Shown here piece after piece: positions 34,700 to 45,315 of a DNA stretch of 64,000 bases. How positions within the stretch are numbered: position 1 is the first letter of the stretch; each line of letters starts with the position of its first letter. Where the stretch lies: contig JAKLNG010000002.1 of the NCBI GenBank assembly GCA_022814565.1, forward strand, positions 2,232,001 through 2,296,000, written 5' to 3'. Made by a program: the position numbers and the translations under genes. The notes beneath the pieces were generated by a model. The model worked only from the letters and a program-made list of their open reading frames with translations. It was not told where the DNA came from and did not search any database. The DNA is from Phaeophleospora eucalypticola (lineage: Eukaryota > Ascomycota > Dothideomycetes > Mycosphaerellales > Mycosphaerellaceae).

Positions 34700-37600
34700 T
34701 TAGTAAACCTCAAGCACGTATCTGAGCTCCTCCTTGAGACGCTCGATCTCCTTGTGGCCGTCCTTCTTCTTGCCCTCAGCCTTCGCCTCAGTCTCGACAG
34801 CCTCTTCGAGCACAGAAGTGACATCGGGTACTGGCCAGGTCGGCCCGCAGAGGTAGAACGCACCTTCCTCCCGGAGGTAGGCACGGCGAATATCGTTCAG
34901 GGTTTGACGCATGCGATCTTGAATGTAGATCTTCTGCGGCTGATCACGAGAGAATGCACGACCAAGCAAAGTAATGATGCCAGCGTCTTGGTAAGCTTCC
35001 CATTCCTCACCATAGAGGTACTCCTCACGCTGGTGACGAGCTCCCATGTAGAGGAAGACGTCGCCAATGGGCATGCCCTGTTCCCGCTGCCATGCACGCT
35101 CTTGCACAAACGCACGGAAAGGAGCAAGTCCTGTGCCGAGACCGGCCATAATGATCGGCTGAGTCGACTTCGGCGGCAGCTTCATGACCGAGGGCTTGAC
35201 CGAGACAGTGACTGGTGAGCCCACGGAAAGGCCATTCAGGTAACGTGTGGCTTGTCCAAAGCGATCGCGTCCCTTTGGATCCACCCAGTTGACGGTGACA
35301 ATGAGTAAGCTCACGCTGTTGGGAGTGACCTTCTGTGATGAAGCGATCGAATATTCCCTGCGTTTCATTGGTGTGACGATGCGCACGATGTCGTGGAAGC
35401 TCGGGTGAGCGGAGGGGAACTCGAGCAATATATCGGCGTAGGTGATGGTGTCAACCTCTGCTCGTCGCTTGAATTCCAAGACAGCTTCCTGGTTGCCGCC
35501 AGTGCCCAGCATCAGGAGCTCGGTCTTCTCCTTGTCCTCGGTAGCAAACTCGCTAAGCGCTTCGTAGAATCGCTTGGGTGGACGCCCGAAGATGTCAACA
35601 TTTTGCAGAAGTGCCTGGTAGACAGTCCTGTTTTCGTAGACGTGAGGATCCTCTCGAGAAGGAACCTCGACGATCTCCTCGGGGTTCAAACCGTACCACT
35701 TGATGAACTGCTCCACTTCGGTCTTGTCGTTCTCAGCGTGGATGCCGAGAGCTTCTCCGATCTCATACTTGAGGCCGGTCTCACCGAGGTCAAACTCAAT
35801 GTGGAAGATGTTACGGTCATAGGTCATCGGCGTCAGTCTCCTGCGCTCCTTGATGTGAACAACCGCGGTCTTAGTCGTGAGCTCTGGGCGGAGCGCGCTA
35901 GTAGTGCCATACGCCTCCTTGAATGCCAGACCCTTCGCCGCAACCTGCCAGTCGTGCAAGTCTGTTGGCTGCTCCTGCTCCTCGTTATCGAACGATACGA
36001 AACTGTTCACGTTGAGATCTTCGGCAGGCGGAAGTGTTTCGCTTTGCTCGAGCTCGACGGTGAGCCAGCTCTCAGGGACCTCGATCTGCTTCAACGCGCT
36101 GTCCAAGTCCTGTGCAAGAGCATCCAGGGAATCACCAACAGCTTGCAGCTTCTTCAATCCCGCCTCGTATATCTCGGGCTTTGCGAGCTTCAAGAAAGCC
36201 AGCTGCAAGAGATATGACTCGAGATCGCGATCTTCTTCGACCTTGGCACTCTTGGAGGGATCCAAGACCCAGACTGCAAGACGCTTTGCAGCGATGGATT
36301 TCCTGAGTGGCGTGGAGAGTTTCTTCTCGACATCCTCGTCCTTCCAGCCAGAGGACTTCAGAATAACAGTAGACTCGTCCTTGACGTTTTCCAAAATGGA
36401 GAAGTCCTTCAACAAGGCCTCAGCGCCAATGACCGCAAAGTCTGCGTCCGTGACACTGTACGCAGACTCGATGCTCTTGGAGGACGTGCGAAGGTCCGTC
36501 CTCAGTGCGCCACCCTGTACCAAGTTGTCGTGGCCAGTGCGGAGGGTCACATTCAAAGAGCTGTCATCAGAGAGCAGACGTCCAAGCATGGATGGCGCAG
36601 CAGCGGCCTTGCTGGAGTCCACGTCCCAGAATGTGTATTGCTTGGTATCCTTTGCCGCCAGGGAGAGAGTAGACTTGGTGAAGCGCGGCTCTCCAGACTT
36701 GGAACCGATCTGCTGCAGAAGGGCCTCGATCTTTGCCACTGTCCACACAGTTTCCCGCGCATACTTCAGATCGTCGACGCTGAGCGACTTCCCTGACGTG
36801 ACGCTACCGAAGTTCACCGCAGCGAGCACGTCCGCATACAGGCTGCTCGTCACGCTCGAATCTGTTGCGCTGGCTTGGTCCTGCACTTGGCCGAGAACAG
36901 TGATGTGCTGAGCGGTGGCTGGGAGAGCTGCCAGGAAATCCTCCTCCACGAAAGGCCTGTAGACGCGCACGTTGACAACGCCAACCTTGACGCCCTGCTC
37001 CGACAAAGCGTCCGCGACTTGGGCAGACAAACTGGCCTCAACAGTACCAAAGACAACCATGATGAAGGTGGCATCTGCGTGTCCGTGGTACTCAAACGCT
37101 TTGTATTCCGTTCCCAACTCGGCATTGAATGCGTGCAGCAGCTTGGAAAGCTTTCCCTCATTGGTGAGACGCTTGGAGAAGAGATCGTCTTTGACGGATT
37201 CAAGAACGCTGTCATAGGTGCGCTTGAGGCTCGAGACGCTCAAGACATCAATGACACGAGTAGTCTCACGGCCCACGGTGATGCCGTCGTAGGTGTGCAC
37301 GGTAGGGAGGACAGAGGCCAGAAGTGTGGAGAGCAAGGACATGTGCTGGATCTCGTAGGCGCTGCGGCTTGTGATCAGACCCAAGCCGAGCTCCTCGGCC
37401 AGTGTCAAAGACGACGTGTAGTCGGTGACGAGGCCAGTCTTGGTATCTGCGGCATAGTCGACGGCGGCGACATGCAGAGCCGTCGGGTTGGCAACATCGT
37501 ACAGCAGGCTCAACTGGTCCAGAGCGGTTCGCAGGTGGTTCAGACTTGCGGCGCTGGCGACAATGGACTGCGGGACGTGCCTCTTGGTCAGGTCAAAGTC

Positions 37601-37969
37601 TGGGCTGAACATGTAGCCGAGAGCAAGGCTACCGGCGCCATTGCGAGTGTCCTGGCGGTGCACGCGCGGGACGAGGTTGTATGCATTCTTGTGCTGCTCT
37701 TGCTGCCAGGCCGTGAGGGCGGTATCGAGATCGAAGGTGTCGGGCGAGTAGGTGAAGAGGTTGTGGGAGAGGGCGTAGGCGACGTCGGCGACGAGCGTTT
37801 GCGCGGTCACGTAGCAAGGCCCGTTCAACTGAGGCAGCGCGATGTGCTCTCCGAAGGGCAGAGCGCTGGAGTAGGAGTTGGAGTTGGAGGTGGTGTTGTT
37901 GCTCGCGTTCTTGCTGGACGCCGACAAGCCAGCCGACGGGCCCGCTCCGTCGCCGGTCTGGAGATGCAT
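34700..37969 (-). CDS. MET10: Sulfite reductase [NADPH] flavoprotein subunit alpha
   Basis: Intronless frame of 1,089 residues from the ATG at 37969; the open frame extends ten codons further but only to a GTG. The N-terminal half resembles pyruvate:ferredoxin oxidoreductase domains, as in yeast Met10 (about 1,035 residues). The C-terminal half holds the FAD-binding region (RREYSIASS, near residue 870) and the NADPH-binding region (GLGTGLAPFR, near 945), with the terminal aromatic YVLEVY. With the beta subunit (Met5 in yeast) it reduces sulfite to sulfide in cysteine and methionine synthesis. Ser/Asn-rich low complexity near residues 15-40 is ordinary for the family. Confidence 0.93.
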   Translation of the reverse strand: MHLQTGDGAGPSAGLSASSKNASNNTTSNSNSYSSALPFGEHIALPQLNGPCYVTAQTLVADVAYALSHNLFTYSPDTFDLDTALTAWQQEQHKNAYNLVPRVHRQDTRNGAGSLALGYMFSPDFDLTKRHVPQSIVASAASLNHLRTALDQLSLLYDVANPTALHVAAVDYAADTKTGLVTDYTSSLTLAEELGLGLITSRSAYEIQHMSLLSTLLASVLPTVHTYDGITVGRETTRVIDVLSVSSLKRTYDSVLESVKDDLFSKRLTNEGKLSKLLHAFNAELGTEYKAFEYHGHADATFIMVVFGTVEASLSAQVADALSEQGVKVGVVNVRVYRPFVEEDFLAALPATAQHITVLGQVQDQASATDSSVTSSLYADVLAAVNFGSVTSGKSLSVDDLKYARETVWTVAKIEALLQQIGSKSGEPRFTKSTLSLAAKDTKQYTFWDVDSSKAAAAPSMLGRLLSDDSSLNVTLRTGHDNLVQGGALRTDLRTSSKSIESAYSVTDADFAVIGAEALLKDFSILENVKDESTVILKSSGWKDEDVEKKLSTPLRKSIAAKRLAVWVLDPSKSAKVEEDRDLESYLLQLAFLKLAKPEIYEAGLKKLQAVGDSLDALAQDLDSALKQIEVPESWLTVELEQSETLPPAEDLNVNSFVSFDNEEQEQPTDLHDWQVAAKGLAFKEAYGTTSALRPELTTKTAVVHIKERRRLTPMTYDRNIFHIEFDLGETGLKYEIGEALGIHAENDKTEVEQFIKWYGLNPEEIVEVPSREDPHVYENRTVYQALLQNVDIFGRPPKRFYEALSEFATEDKEKTELLMLGTGGNQEAVLEFKRRAEVDTITYADILLEFPSAHPSFHDIVRIVTPMKRREYSIASSQKVTPNSVSLLIVTVNWVDPKGRDRFGQATRYLNGLSVGSPVTVSVKPSVMKLPPKSTQPIIMAGLGTGLAPFRAFVQERAWQREQGMPIGDVFLYMGARHQREEYLYGEEWEAYQDAGIITLLGRAFSRDQPQKIYIQDRMRQTLNDIRRAYLREEGAFYLCGPTWPVPDVTSVLEEAVETEAKAEGKKKDGHKEIERLKEELRYVLEVY

Positions 37970-38700
37970 TGGATGACGGCCGATCGGCGCGTGTGACACT
38001 GGGGCAGGTATTGCAGATATTTGCCTTTTCGCTGCAGCAGAGCCTCCTACACCTCACGCTGATGATGCTGGTGGTGGATGTTGTCGATGGAATGTGCTGC
38101 GAGCGGCGTGGCAATGGAAATGAAGTGAAAGGGCAGGACGACTAGCCTCTGGCCCATTTCTCAGCAACACTCGTCCAAAATTTCACCTCCGACTTCCGGC
38201 GCCATCGATTGCGTGCTCGCTCGGTCCCTTTCTCCAGACCAGTCCTGCCGCCCCGGCCACTCACCACCCACGCTGCCGCCTTTGTTGGCACGAGCGGACC
38301 ACTGCAGCAGTGTGGCAGCAGTCCACTTCACAAGCACGTGTCAATGATAAGTGACCAAAGAAGATAAGACAGTGGTCCGGCACCGCTAACAACGGAATAA
38401 CATCGCATATCAACCTGAATCACCCAACTGTCAAGGCCTCGACGTGATTAGCAGGTGGCACCATATGTTTTGAGGAAGCGAACAAATGGCACAAGCTCAC
38501 ACAGTCAGACGCGCGATATCGTCTTCTCGCTGCTATCGCATACCGCCTACATGCAACTTGAACGCCTCAGTCAGGGTATCACCTATGACACTTCCACGCG
38601 AGGCATGCATAATATATCCTCTGCACTCACGACTCCGCGTTGCCTTTGCAAATGTGTTCTTCCATTCTTCAACTCTACCGACGCACACCACGCGCCTCCT
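37970..38700. other. Intergenic region upstream of MET10
   Basis: About 730 bases with the MET10 promoter and the 3' end of the next minus-strand gene. A CACGTG-like E-box (TCACGTGC type), the class bound by Cbf1/Met regulators, was looked for by eye without a clear hit. Nothing else is seen. Confidence 0.5.
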
Positions 38701-39542
38701 TCACTCCTTGTCGCCAAAGCCGAGAGGGTAATCCTCGAGGGGACCGGACGTCGCGCTCATCCCTCCGCTAGGCTGTGCCTTTTGTGCCGGCTTCATCTCC
38801 TCTTGAACTGCCACTTTTTCTTCGGCTAGAGGCTTGGAGGCATCGGTAGCTTCGGCAACTGAGTCCTTAGGAGCCTGTTCAGCCTTCCCAATGCTCGTCG
38901 TTGGACCATTAGGTTGGGCTGGAGCTGATGTGGTTGCAGCAAGAGTGTTTGTAGCAGAAGCCGCTGGCTGCTGAGCACTGGTTGTTGGAGCTACGTTTTC
39001 CTTTGCTGTAATCACGTTAGAGCAATCCCTCACCCGAGTGCGTTGCCCTTACCAGTGGCCTCTTCAACCTTGGGAGCAGCAGCTGAAGCTGGGGCCGCAG
39101 CAACTACAGTCTCGTCATTCTTTGGGGGAGGTGCTGGTGGGGTATCCTTTTCAATCGCAGAGACAGGCTCCGAAGAGGGCGCGCCCTGCGTTACTGGTGT
39201 GGGCGACACTGTCGCGCTCCCAGATCCTTTCTTCGCCTCTTGTGTTCCATCATTTCCAGGAAGCTCGGGAGGTGCGTTGTGACTCTGCGGTACAGCCTCC
39301 TGGGGCTTGTCGTGCGGACCCGTTTCGAGAGGATGCGTAGGTGGGAGTGGTTTGTCGGTGTTGGGCGCGTTGTCGGGAGCAGTGGGCTTCTGCTGAGAGG
39401 CAGTGCTTGCAGTGGTCTGGGTCGTCTGAGTGGTCGCGGCGCTCTCGCTGGGCTTGTTCTGCTTCTTGTTCTTGCCGCGCCTGAACATGCCTTTGAAAAG
39501 CTTCTTCACGTTCTCGACCGCATCTGGTGGAACGCCCGGCAT
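38701..39542 (-). CDS. Low-complexity hypothetical protein
   Basis: Two exons (39542-39053 and 39005-38701) around a 47-base intron give 264 residues. The first 30 residues (PPDAVENVKKLFKGMF, then RRGKNKK) form a possible amphipathic and basic segment. The rest is Thr/Gln/Pro/Ala-rich and probably disordered, ending LEDYPLGFGDKE. No domain is recognised. The start is the first ATG of the frame; earlier codons include only TTG and GTG starts. The gene is real on the evidence of the long spliced frame, but its function is unknown. Confidence 0.6.
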
Positions 39543-40567
39543 GGTGGCTATAAGTGAGGTGAGCGGCGTATACTTGTCGACGATGGTCACCAAGGTAAGC
39601 GGAAGGGCATGCGGTATCGACGTCGTTTGCAGGAATGGTCCGCGAAGCTGAGAACTGACGCGATCAGCTGTAGAGGCGCCGAGCAGAGAAGTACTGTAGT
39701 TCTACGGCAGCAAGGTCGTAACTTGCAAGGTACTTCTCAGGTAGGTAGCGGTGGAAGCTGTCGTGCTGCGTGGGCCTTCCCTCGATCAATGCCTTGCCAG
39801 TCCCTTCTGCCGGGGATGTCGCGAGCGGACGTCCTTTCCAACGCTGCAAACGAAATTACCTTGTTGCCCGTCTCGCACTCGCTGCGCACTTCGCTCGATG
39901 CCAATGCCCGCTAGCCGTACAAGCAATCGATGTGCCGTCTTCGATGAGAGCTGCTGATGTTGTCGTTGTTGGAACGTCCAGCGCTGGCTTTCGCGTACGA
40001 AGGATGAATGCCTACCGTATCCCTATGCTCTCAGGATTGCTGACTGCTGACTGCGAGCTGCTGGTGGCTACCTCGTGGGCAAGTACGATACATACATTGC
40101 TGTCCTTGCTTGTCCCGGAGCTAGCGCGCACCCAAGCCTTCCTCGCATCGCCGGCTGACCGACTGCTGCTGCTGCCGCCGGCCAACCTCCTGCTGTAGCA
40201 TCATCACCCCGCTGCCCAGAATAGAAGCAGCACGCGCCGGTTGCCGTTCATCCTGCAGGCATCACAAAGGGCACCCGCCAGGCGTCAAGACCAGCTGCGA
40301 CGACGTGTGGTCGACGTGACAGCTGCAGCCGGAGAGCGAAACGCACAAGCGTGTTTCATCTGTGAGTTGCGCTACCGGGTAAGGTAGCTTCGTGAGCCGC
40401 TCACGTGCCACTCCACCACGGCTACGACTGCTTTACCCCGGACCAATCTTAGATGTCTCTCTCCTAATCATGCCGCACAAGATCAATACACAATCGGGAG
40501 GTCGAATCTGTCAATGCATCCATGCATGGTGGTTCATTCATGATTTATTGAAGTAGTAGCTGCTCGA
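39543..40567. other. Intergenic region
   Basis: About 1 kb with no recognisable gene. Several short frames are present on both strands, none with family resemblance. Confidence 0.55.
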
Positions 40568-40664
40568 CTATCCTGCACTATCCTTCTTTGCCCATGGAGC
40601 TGCTGTCGATTCAACGCCAGCCTGATTCTGACGCTGACTGCTTGCCCATGGAGCCGTCGTAGAC

Positions 40665-40702
<38 letters not shown>

Positions 40703-42033
40703 ACCTGCCCGACCTGGCATACCGCCTGAAGCCCACGGAGCCCGCGTTGACGGCATTCCTGTACTCGACTGCATCTGCGGCATTGTGGTAGTGCTGCGTG
40801 CCCACGGCGCAGATGTCCTTCCCCCAGCGGCCGGAGGAACGTCTTTGCTTTGCGGCGCTGAAGGCTGATGCTGCGCATGAGCAGTCGGAGCCGACTGCAC
40901 TGCGTTCGCGTCCCTCTCCCACCGAAATAGGCTTCCAAATGGAAAGTGCTGTACCACGGGAAATTTGCCTAGCACCTCCGCAGCATACATCTTCAGCATG
41001 CCTTTGTTAATCTTGCCCCATCCATCTTTAATACCGCTTATGTCGTATAGTACAGGCGAGTGCTCCCAGAACGGGCCTTTCTTGACGTCGTAAATGAACT
41101 GAATGGCTGAGAAGTACATGTTGCTGTCTTTGAAGTCTCCGACCATGGCCTTGCTTGTAACAGATGATGGCGAGGGCGACGTAGGAAGCGAGCCTTCCAT
41201 TGGCACCGGAGTTGAATAATCATCCTGGGAAATCGCTGGTCCGAACTGGGCTGAGCCGAAGATATACGGGACAAAGCTGTGGTCGTCTAAGCCCCATACG
41301 CCGTGCGACCCAGCAGGCTCGAGCGTGTAGGTCAATATGAGCTCTCGAACAAGTTCCAGATACCTGCATTCGTAATTAGTTGACCTCATATCCTCACTTG
41401 GAGTGAAGCAACATACGGTTGAATGATGCATATTACAATCATTGACTCTTCTCCGTCAACGAAAGCGCCTAGCTTCCACAAGCATGCGAGAAAAGCCAAG
41501 AAGCTGAGCTCATGCCCTGTTCCGTAGTCCAACCTCTGAGCACTGCCGAAGCCACCCAGCAAATACGATTTCAGCTCTTGTATCAGAGTGTCGTCGGCAA
41601 TCGAGAGTGGTACGACGCCATCTAGATGCTTTCGGAGAAGCGCTTCTGCGTGCTCATCCGCTAGATTAAACCAAGTTCGAAAAGCGACATTGCCGAACCT
41701 TCTCGGTCCTGTGTCGGGAGGAGCTTGCTGGATGAAATCGGACAGGCTCTCGAGCAGTTGCCTCAATCTTCGGATATGAGAAGAGAACTGGTGCGAGGAG
41801 TCAAGCTCGCGGGGCTTCGGTCTACCGTCCTGCCCCTTCACCGGAAACATGGATCGATTGAGTTGGAGCAGCCATTTCGTGAGATCACGATACGCCGTGG
41901 AGGCGAAGAAAAAGCTGAGGTCGTCACCGTCATTGATCTTCTTTGACGGCGCTTCGAATTGGTGCCGCGTCGTATCAGGCAAGCGCTCCAGCGTTGGCAA
42001 CTCTTTGTCTGTACTGTTGGTGTTGATGGACAT
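40568..42033 (-). CDS. Serine/threonine phosphatase 2A activator (PTPA, Rrd-type)
   Basis: Two exons (42033-41417 and 41363-40568) with a 53-base intron give 470 residues. The PTPA core (about residues 15-330) has the family blocks GHELSFLAF, DGEESMIVICI and GVWGLDDHSFVPYIFGS. PTPA/Rrd proteins are peptidyl-prolyl isomerases that help load metal and activate PP2A catalytic subunits. The C-terminal tail of about 140 residues is Ala/Pro/Ser-rich, with repeated APWA elements and a poly-Ala run coded by a CTG/CAG repeat. Such tails occur in filamentous-fungal Rrd1 homologues. Whether it is Rrd1 or Rrd2 is not resolved here. Confidence 0.9.
40666..40695. repeat. (CTG)10 microsatellite coding poly-Ala
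   Basis: Ten perfect CTG triplets on the plus strand. On the coding minus strand they are read in the Ala frame of the PTPA tail, giving a run of nine Ala. Length variation between strains would be expected. Confidence 0.9.
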
Positions 42034-42200
42034 GGTGAAGTCTGAGCGTCGGATGTTGTAGCTGCGCTACTGCCGGTCTGGAAGGAAGGCGGCTGTGACT
42101 AAGCACTCGAGCGCTCGGATCACCCTCCAGCGCGGCGTTGCTGCAGGAACGCTAACGTCGGTCGCGTCTCAACTCCACGCGTGCTCCATTCAATCTCGCG

Positions 42201-44480
42201 ATGGTTCGCTATCGGTCTTCAAGGGGAACATCTAAGGTCGACATACATTCGAGCGTTGCTAGCTCGCTGGACGAGGCCGGAGAGGAGGGCGACGGCATTG
42301 TAAGGCTGCCGCTGGATTCCTTGCTGCCGGAGAGCGGATTTTCCACAGATAAGCCCGACTTTGAGACCAAACGCGACGACGACGACGACGACATGACTGG
42401 CCGCGCGACACGCCAGAGTACTGGTAAGCTGAAGAAATTAAACTCACGAGGAAGTCTCCCGGCTCCTACGGGGCGCTCGACAAGATCGCAGCGGCCGCTG
42501 GGTCGTCCACAAGCGAGACCAGACACATACGCTCTTGAGGAATCGCCCGAGAAGCCCATCTTAAAACCTACCAGGCGCCTGCTAGAGCCTCCTCAATATT
42601 CTCCCTTGCGAGTTCAACGACGAGGGCAACGTCAGGAAGTGCAGGCCGAACAGGCAGCTGGCGCCACCCAATCGGACTCCGAACCTTCCCATGAGCAGGA
42701 TGAGAGCTCAGACGGCATAGTTGTGCAGTCGCCTCGACAGAGTCCCGCACGACCGTCAGACGCCAGTGATCCAGAGGAGAAGCTTGTTTCAGCTGATGCT
42801 ACGGCGGCTGAGCAGGACAGTGAAGCTGATAGCCAAGCGGACTCAAGCCCTGCGCCCGATGATGAAGAAGATGAAGGCCTGTTTGTGCAGGACTACGAGG
42901 AACCACAGGCCGATCCGTCGCGCGGCGGTCAGGAGGCTGCCTCAACAGTACACGATTTTGCGGATGCCCCTGCAACGACCGGGGCAGAACGAACGCCCAC
43001 TCACCCCAAGAAAAGGCTCGTTCCCGAAAAGGTGCGGCTCAGCGAGCTTTATTCGCCTGCAAAAGAGACTGCTGGAGATGAGGAAGGTGCAAGTGAAGCT
43101 CAGGTCCAAGCCGCCCCTCGGCTGAAGCCAAAGCCGTTGAAACAGAAGAAGAAGCGTCAGCGGGAGGGTACTACAGACGCCAATGCTCCACGACCGAAGA
43201 GACGAGAGACTGGCATTCCTGAAGTGCCTGGAGATGAAGAAGTGGATGTCACCGAAATGCCAGAACGCCAAACACACGACCGCCGTCTTCTTGGTCAAAT
43301 GTCAAAAATACACAGTCTTGTGCACGCTACGAAACGTGTCGGCGTAGCCACCAAAAACGGACAAAGAGTGCGATATGAATTGAGACTCGAAGACGACCAA
43401 GTTAAAGCGGCGTATAAGCTGTGCAACCAGGCCAACCAAAATTTCACTAGGCTCATAAAGGAGCCAGACAATGTCCAGATGCCTGATCCGCCCCCCGAAC
43501 TTGACCAGATTGCGGTAACGATTCGACGTCTCTGCGGCAAGGACAAACACGCCCCACCTGACTATAAGGATCAAACGAGAAGCGAAAACATTTACTTCCA
43601 TCTCATCCCCCGTCTCGTTCGATTGTTGCGGCGCATGGCTGAATGCTACCTAGCAATAGACGAGGACGAAGGGACAGGCGACGTCTCTGTCACGCCTGGC
43701 CATCTCGAAATCATTACTCAAATGATTGAGTTGATCCTTGACATGGGCGATGGCGCGCAAAGATACGTCAGGCCTGACAGCTCACTGGCGATCGTGAATT
43801 CTGTCAAGAGGGGATTGATTGACCCCTTGGTAAAGGTTCAAGAAAAATTTCGAGGGCACATGGCTAGAGTGGAAGAGGATGAAGAGCGTGCAGCTTTGCG
43901 TGCTCTGGAAGATCAAAGACTAGCGCAAGAGCAGCTTCATGAGGAAGAGCAAGCTGCTCAACAGGAGAGAATTGAGCAGCTGCGCTTAAAGTGGAGCCGC
44001 TTGCATGAGGAAAGAAGATGGGTGGAACCTGGCATCATCCCCTTGTCCAAGCAAAAACATCTTCGCATTCCAGATCCAGAACCAATGCCCGAGGTTGATC
44101 AGAACGGAGAGCAATTTGAACGAATTCAACTGTTTGGACATCGAGTTTGCCCCCCACCTGCGCTGGTTGATGAGGTCTGGAGACAACCGTGGACGGAAGA
44201 GGAGATTCTGGCTCTCTGTACAGGCCTGCGAGACTACTCAGGGCCGTCAGTCTTCCCAAAGATCTTTCGAAGGTTCTGCGTGAGCAAAGGCGTGCTGAAT
44301 AAGTACAACGTGTCGCAAATCGTGACTATGGCGGCTGGGATCAAGGAGAACGAGCGTCGACATCAGCTTGAGCAGAATGGATATGTTGAAGATTGGGTGG
44401 AGGCAATACCTGAATGGACCATACCACATCTTCTGTTAGGCAGCAAGGAGAATGTTGACGATGGGAATGCAGCCTGGTAG
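42201..44480 (+). CDS. Nuclear protein with C-terminal SANT/Myb-like segment
   Basis: Single-exon frame of 759 residues. The first 400 residues are charged and probably disordered, with an acidic run (DDDDDD) and basic nuclear-localisation-like clusters (KPKPLKQKKKRQR). Residues about 410-560 are predicted helical and conserved-looking. A coiled-coil-like Glu/Gln/Arg-rich stretch spans about 560-600. Near residue 670 a segment opening PWTEEEILALCTGLR resembles the start of a SANT/Myb fold. A chromatin or kinetochore-type nuclear role is a guess from composition. It is divergent from the PTPA gene with only 167 bases between start codons, so the promoter is shared. Confidence 0.75.
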   Translation: MVRYRSSRGTSKVDIHSSVASSLDEAGEEGDGIVRLPLDSLLPESGFSTDKPDFETKRDDDDDDMTGRATRQSTGKLKKLNSRGSLPAPTGRSTRSQRPLGRPQARPDTYALEESPEKPILKPTRRLLEPPQYSPLRVQRRGQRQEVQAEQAAGATQSDSEPSHEQDESSDGIVVQSPRQSPARPSDASDPEEKLVSADATAAEQDSEADSQADSSPAPDDEEDEGLFVQDYEEPQADPSRGGQEAASTVHDFADAPATTGAERTPTHPKKRLVPEKVRLSELYSPAKETAGDEEGASEAQVQAAPRLKPKPLKQKKKRQREGTTDANAPRPKRRETGIPEVPGDEEVDVTEMPERQTHDRRLLGQMSKIHSLVHATKRVGVATKNGQRVRYELRLEDDQVKAAYKLCNQANQNFTRLIKEPDNVQMPDPPPELDQIAVTIRRLCGKDKHAPPDYKDQTRSENIYFHLIPRLVRLLRRMAECYLAIDEDEGTGDVSVTPGHLEIITQMIELILDMGDGAQRYVRPDSSLAIVNSVKRGLIDPLVKVQEKFRGHMARVEEDEERAALRALEDQRLAQEQLHEEEQAAQQERIEQLRLKWSRLHEERRWVEPGIIPLSKQKHLRIPDPEPMPEVDQNGEQFERIQLFGHRVCPPPALVDEVWRQPWTEEEILALCTGLRDYSGPSVFPKIFRRFCVSKGVLNKYNVSQIVTMAAGIKENERRHQLEQNGYVEDWVEAIPEWTIPHLLLGSKENVDDGNAAW

Positions 44481-45315
44481 CAGCTCTCGGCGGAGGGGAT
44501 TCTGATGATAATGAGAGATGACGTTCCAAGGGCTTTCAGGCGTGTCACATCGGTTTCAACCTTCCTCTCAAATCTTCTTCGAATGTGCATGAATATTCCG
44601 AAACGCATTGTGCCAGAAGCGGTCTGGACACGAGCCAACTTCATGATGTGAGGTCTGGACATGAGACAAGCCCATGATGTGAGGCTTGTGCACAAGATGC
44701 ATCGGTAGACGACGAACCGGGATTGTGAAGAGTGATGTGGATTTCGGATGATCTCAGCGGATCTTGGCCAGTGCCGGGGGCCGATCCCGAGCCTCGTGTT
44801 CGTGCGCAAACCTTAAATAATATGGGGCCTGACCATTTTCTCGTCGTGGACGCTGTGTCGCGTGGCAGTGCTTGCTCATCAAGTGCACGTCTTTTTCAGC
44901 TCGTTGAAGGCAGCAGCGCAAGTCGGTTCGGACGGCGCATACCAGTGCGCGTCCGTGGCTATTCGCGGCGAGGAATGGGACACAGCAGAGAGGCACAGTC
45001 GACCCCTGCTAACCCAATCTCCTGCCCGAAACTTGGAGCGAGCCAGCAGGAACCATCCACAGTGGTCAAACGTCATTCCATCCCACTCCCAACTGCGCCG
45101 CTCTCCAGAGGGAGTTCCTTTCTGTGCTTTCGAACTCCGCCGCGTCCCGAAACGTCTGCTGTGCTTTGTTATTACGCTCATCTCACGGTGCCACCGGCAA
45201 GGCTTGGCCGTCTCGTAGCCATACTAATACCCACGCCATCCTCTGCGCGTATCACACAGGTAGGCTTGTTGCGCACTCTTGTGTTTGACCTTTTCTTTTC
45301 CGTACAATATTCATT
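44481..45315. other. Intergenic region upstream of phospholipase B
   Basis: About 830 bases. Long overlapping frames occur on both strands but none resembles a known family, so I treat them as chance. It should contain the phospholipase promoter. Confidence 0.5.

Noticed and set aside
36875..37996. 373-codon plus-strand frame
   Set aside because: Antisense to the conserved N-terminal half of MET10, Val/Gly/Arg-rich, no domain.
39770..40198. 142-codon plus-strand frame
   Set aside because: Leu/Ala-rich without motifs and starts at an arbitrary codon; not enough to call a gene.
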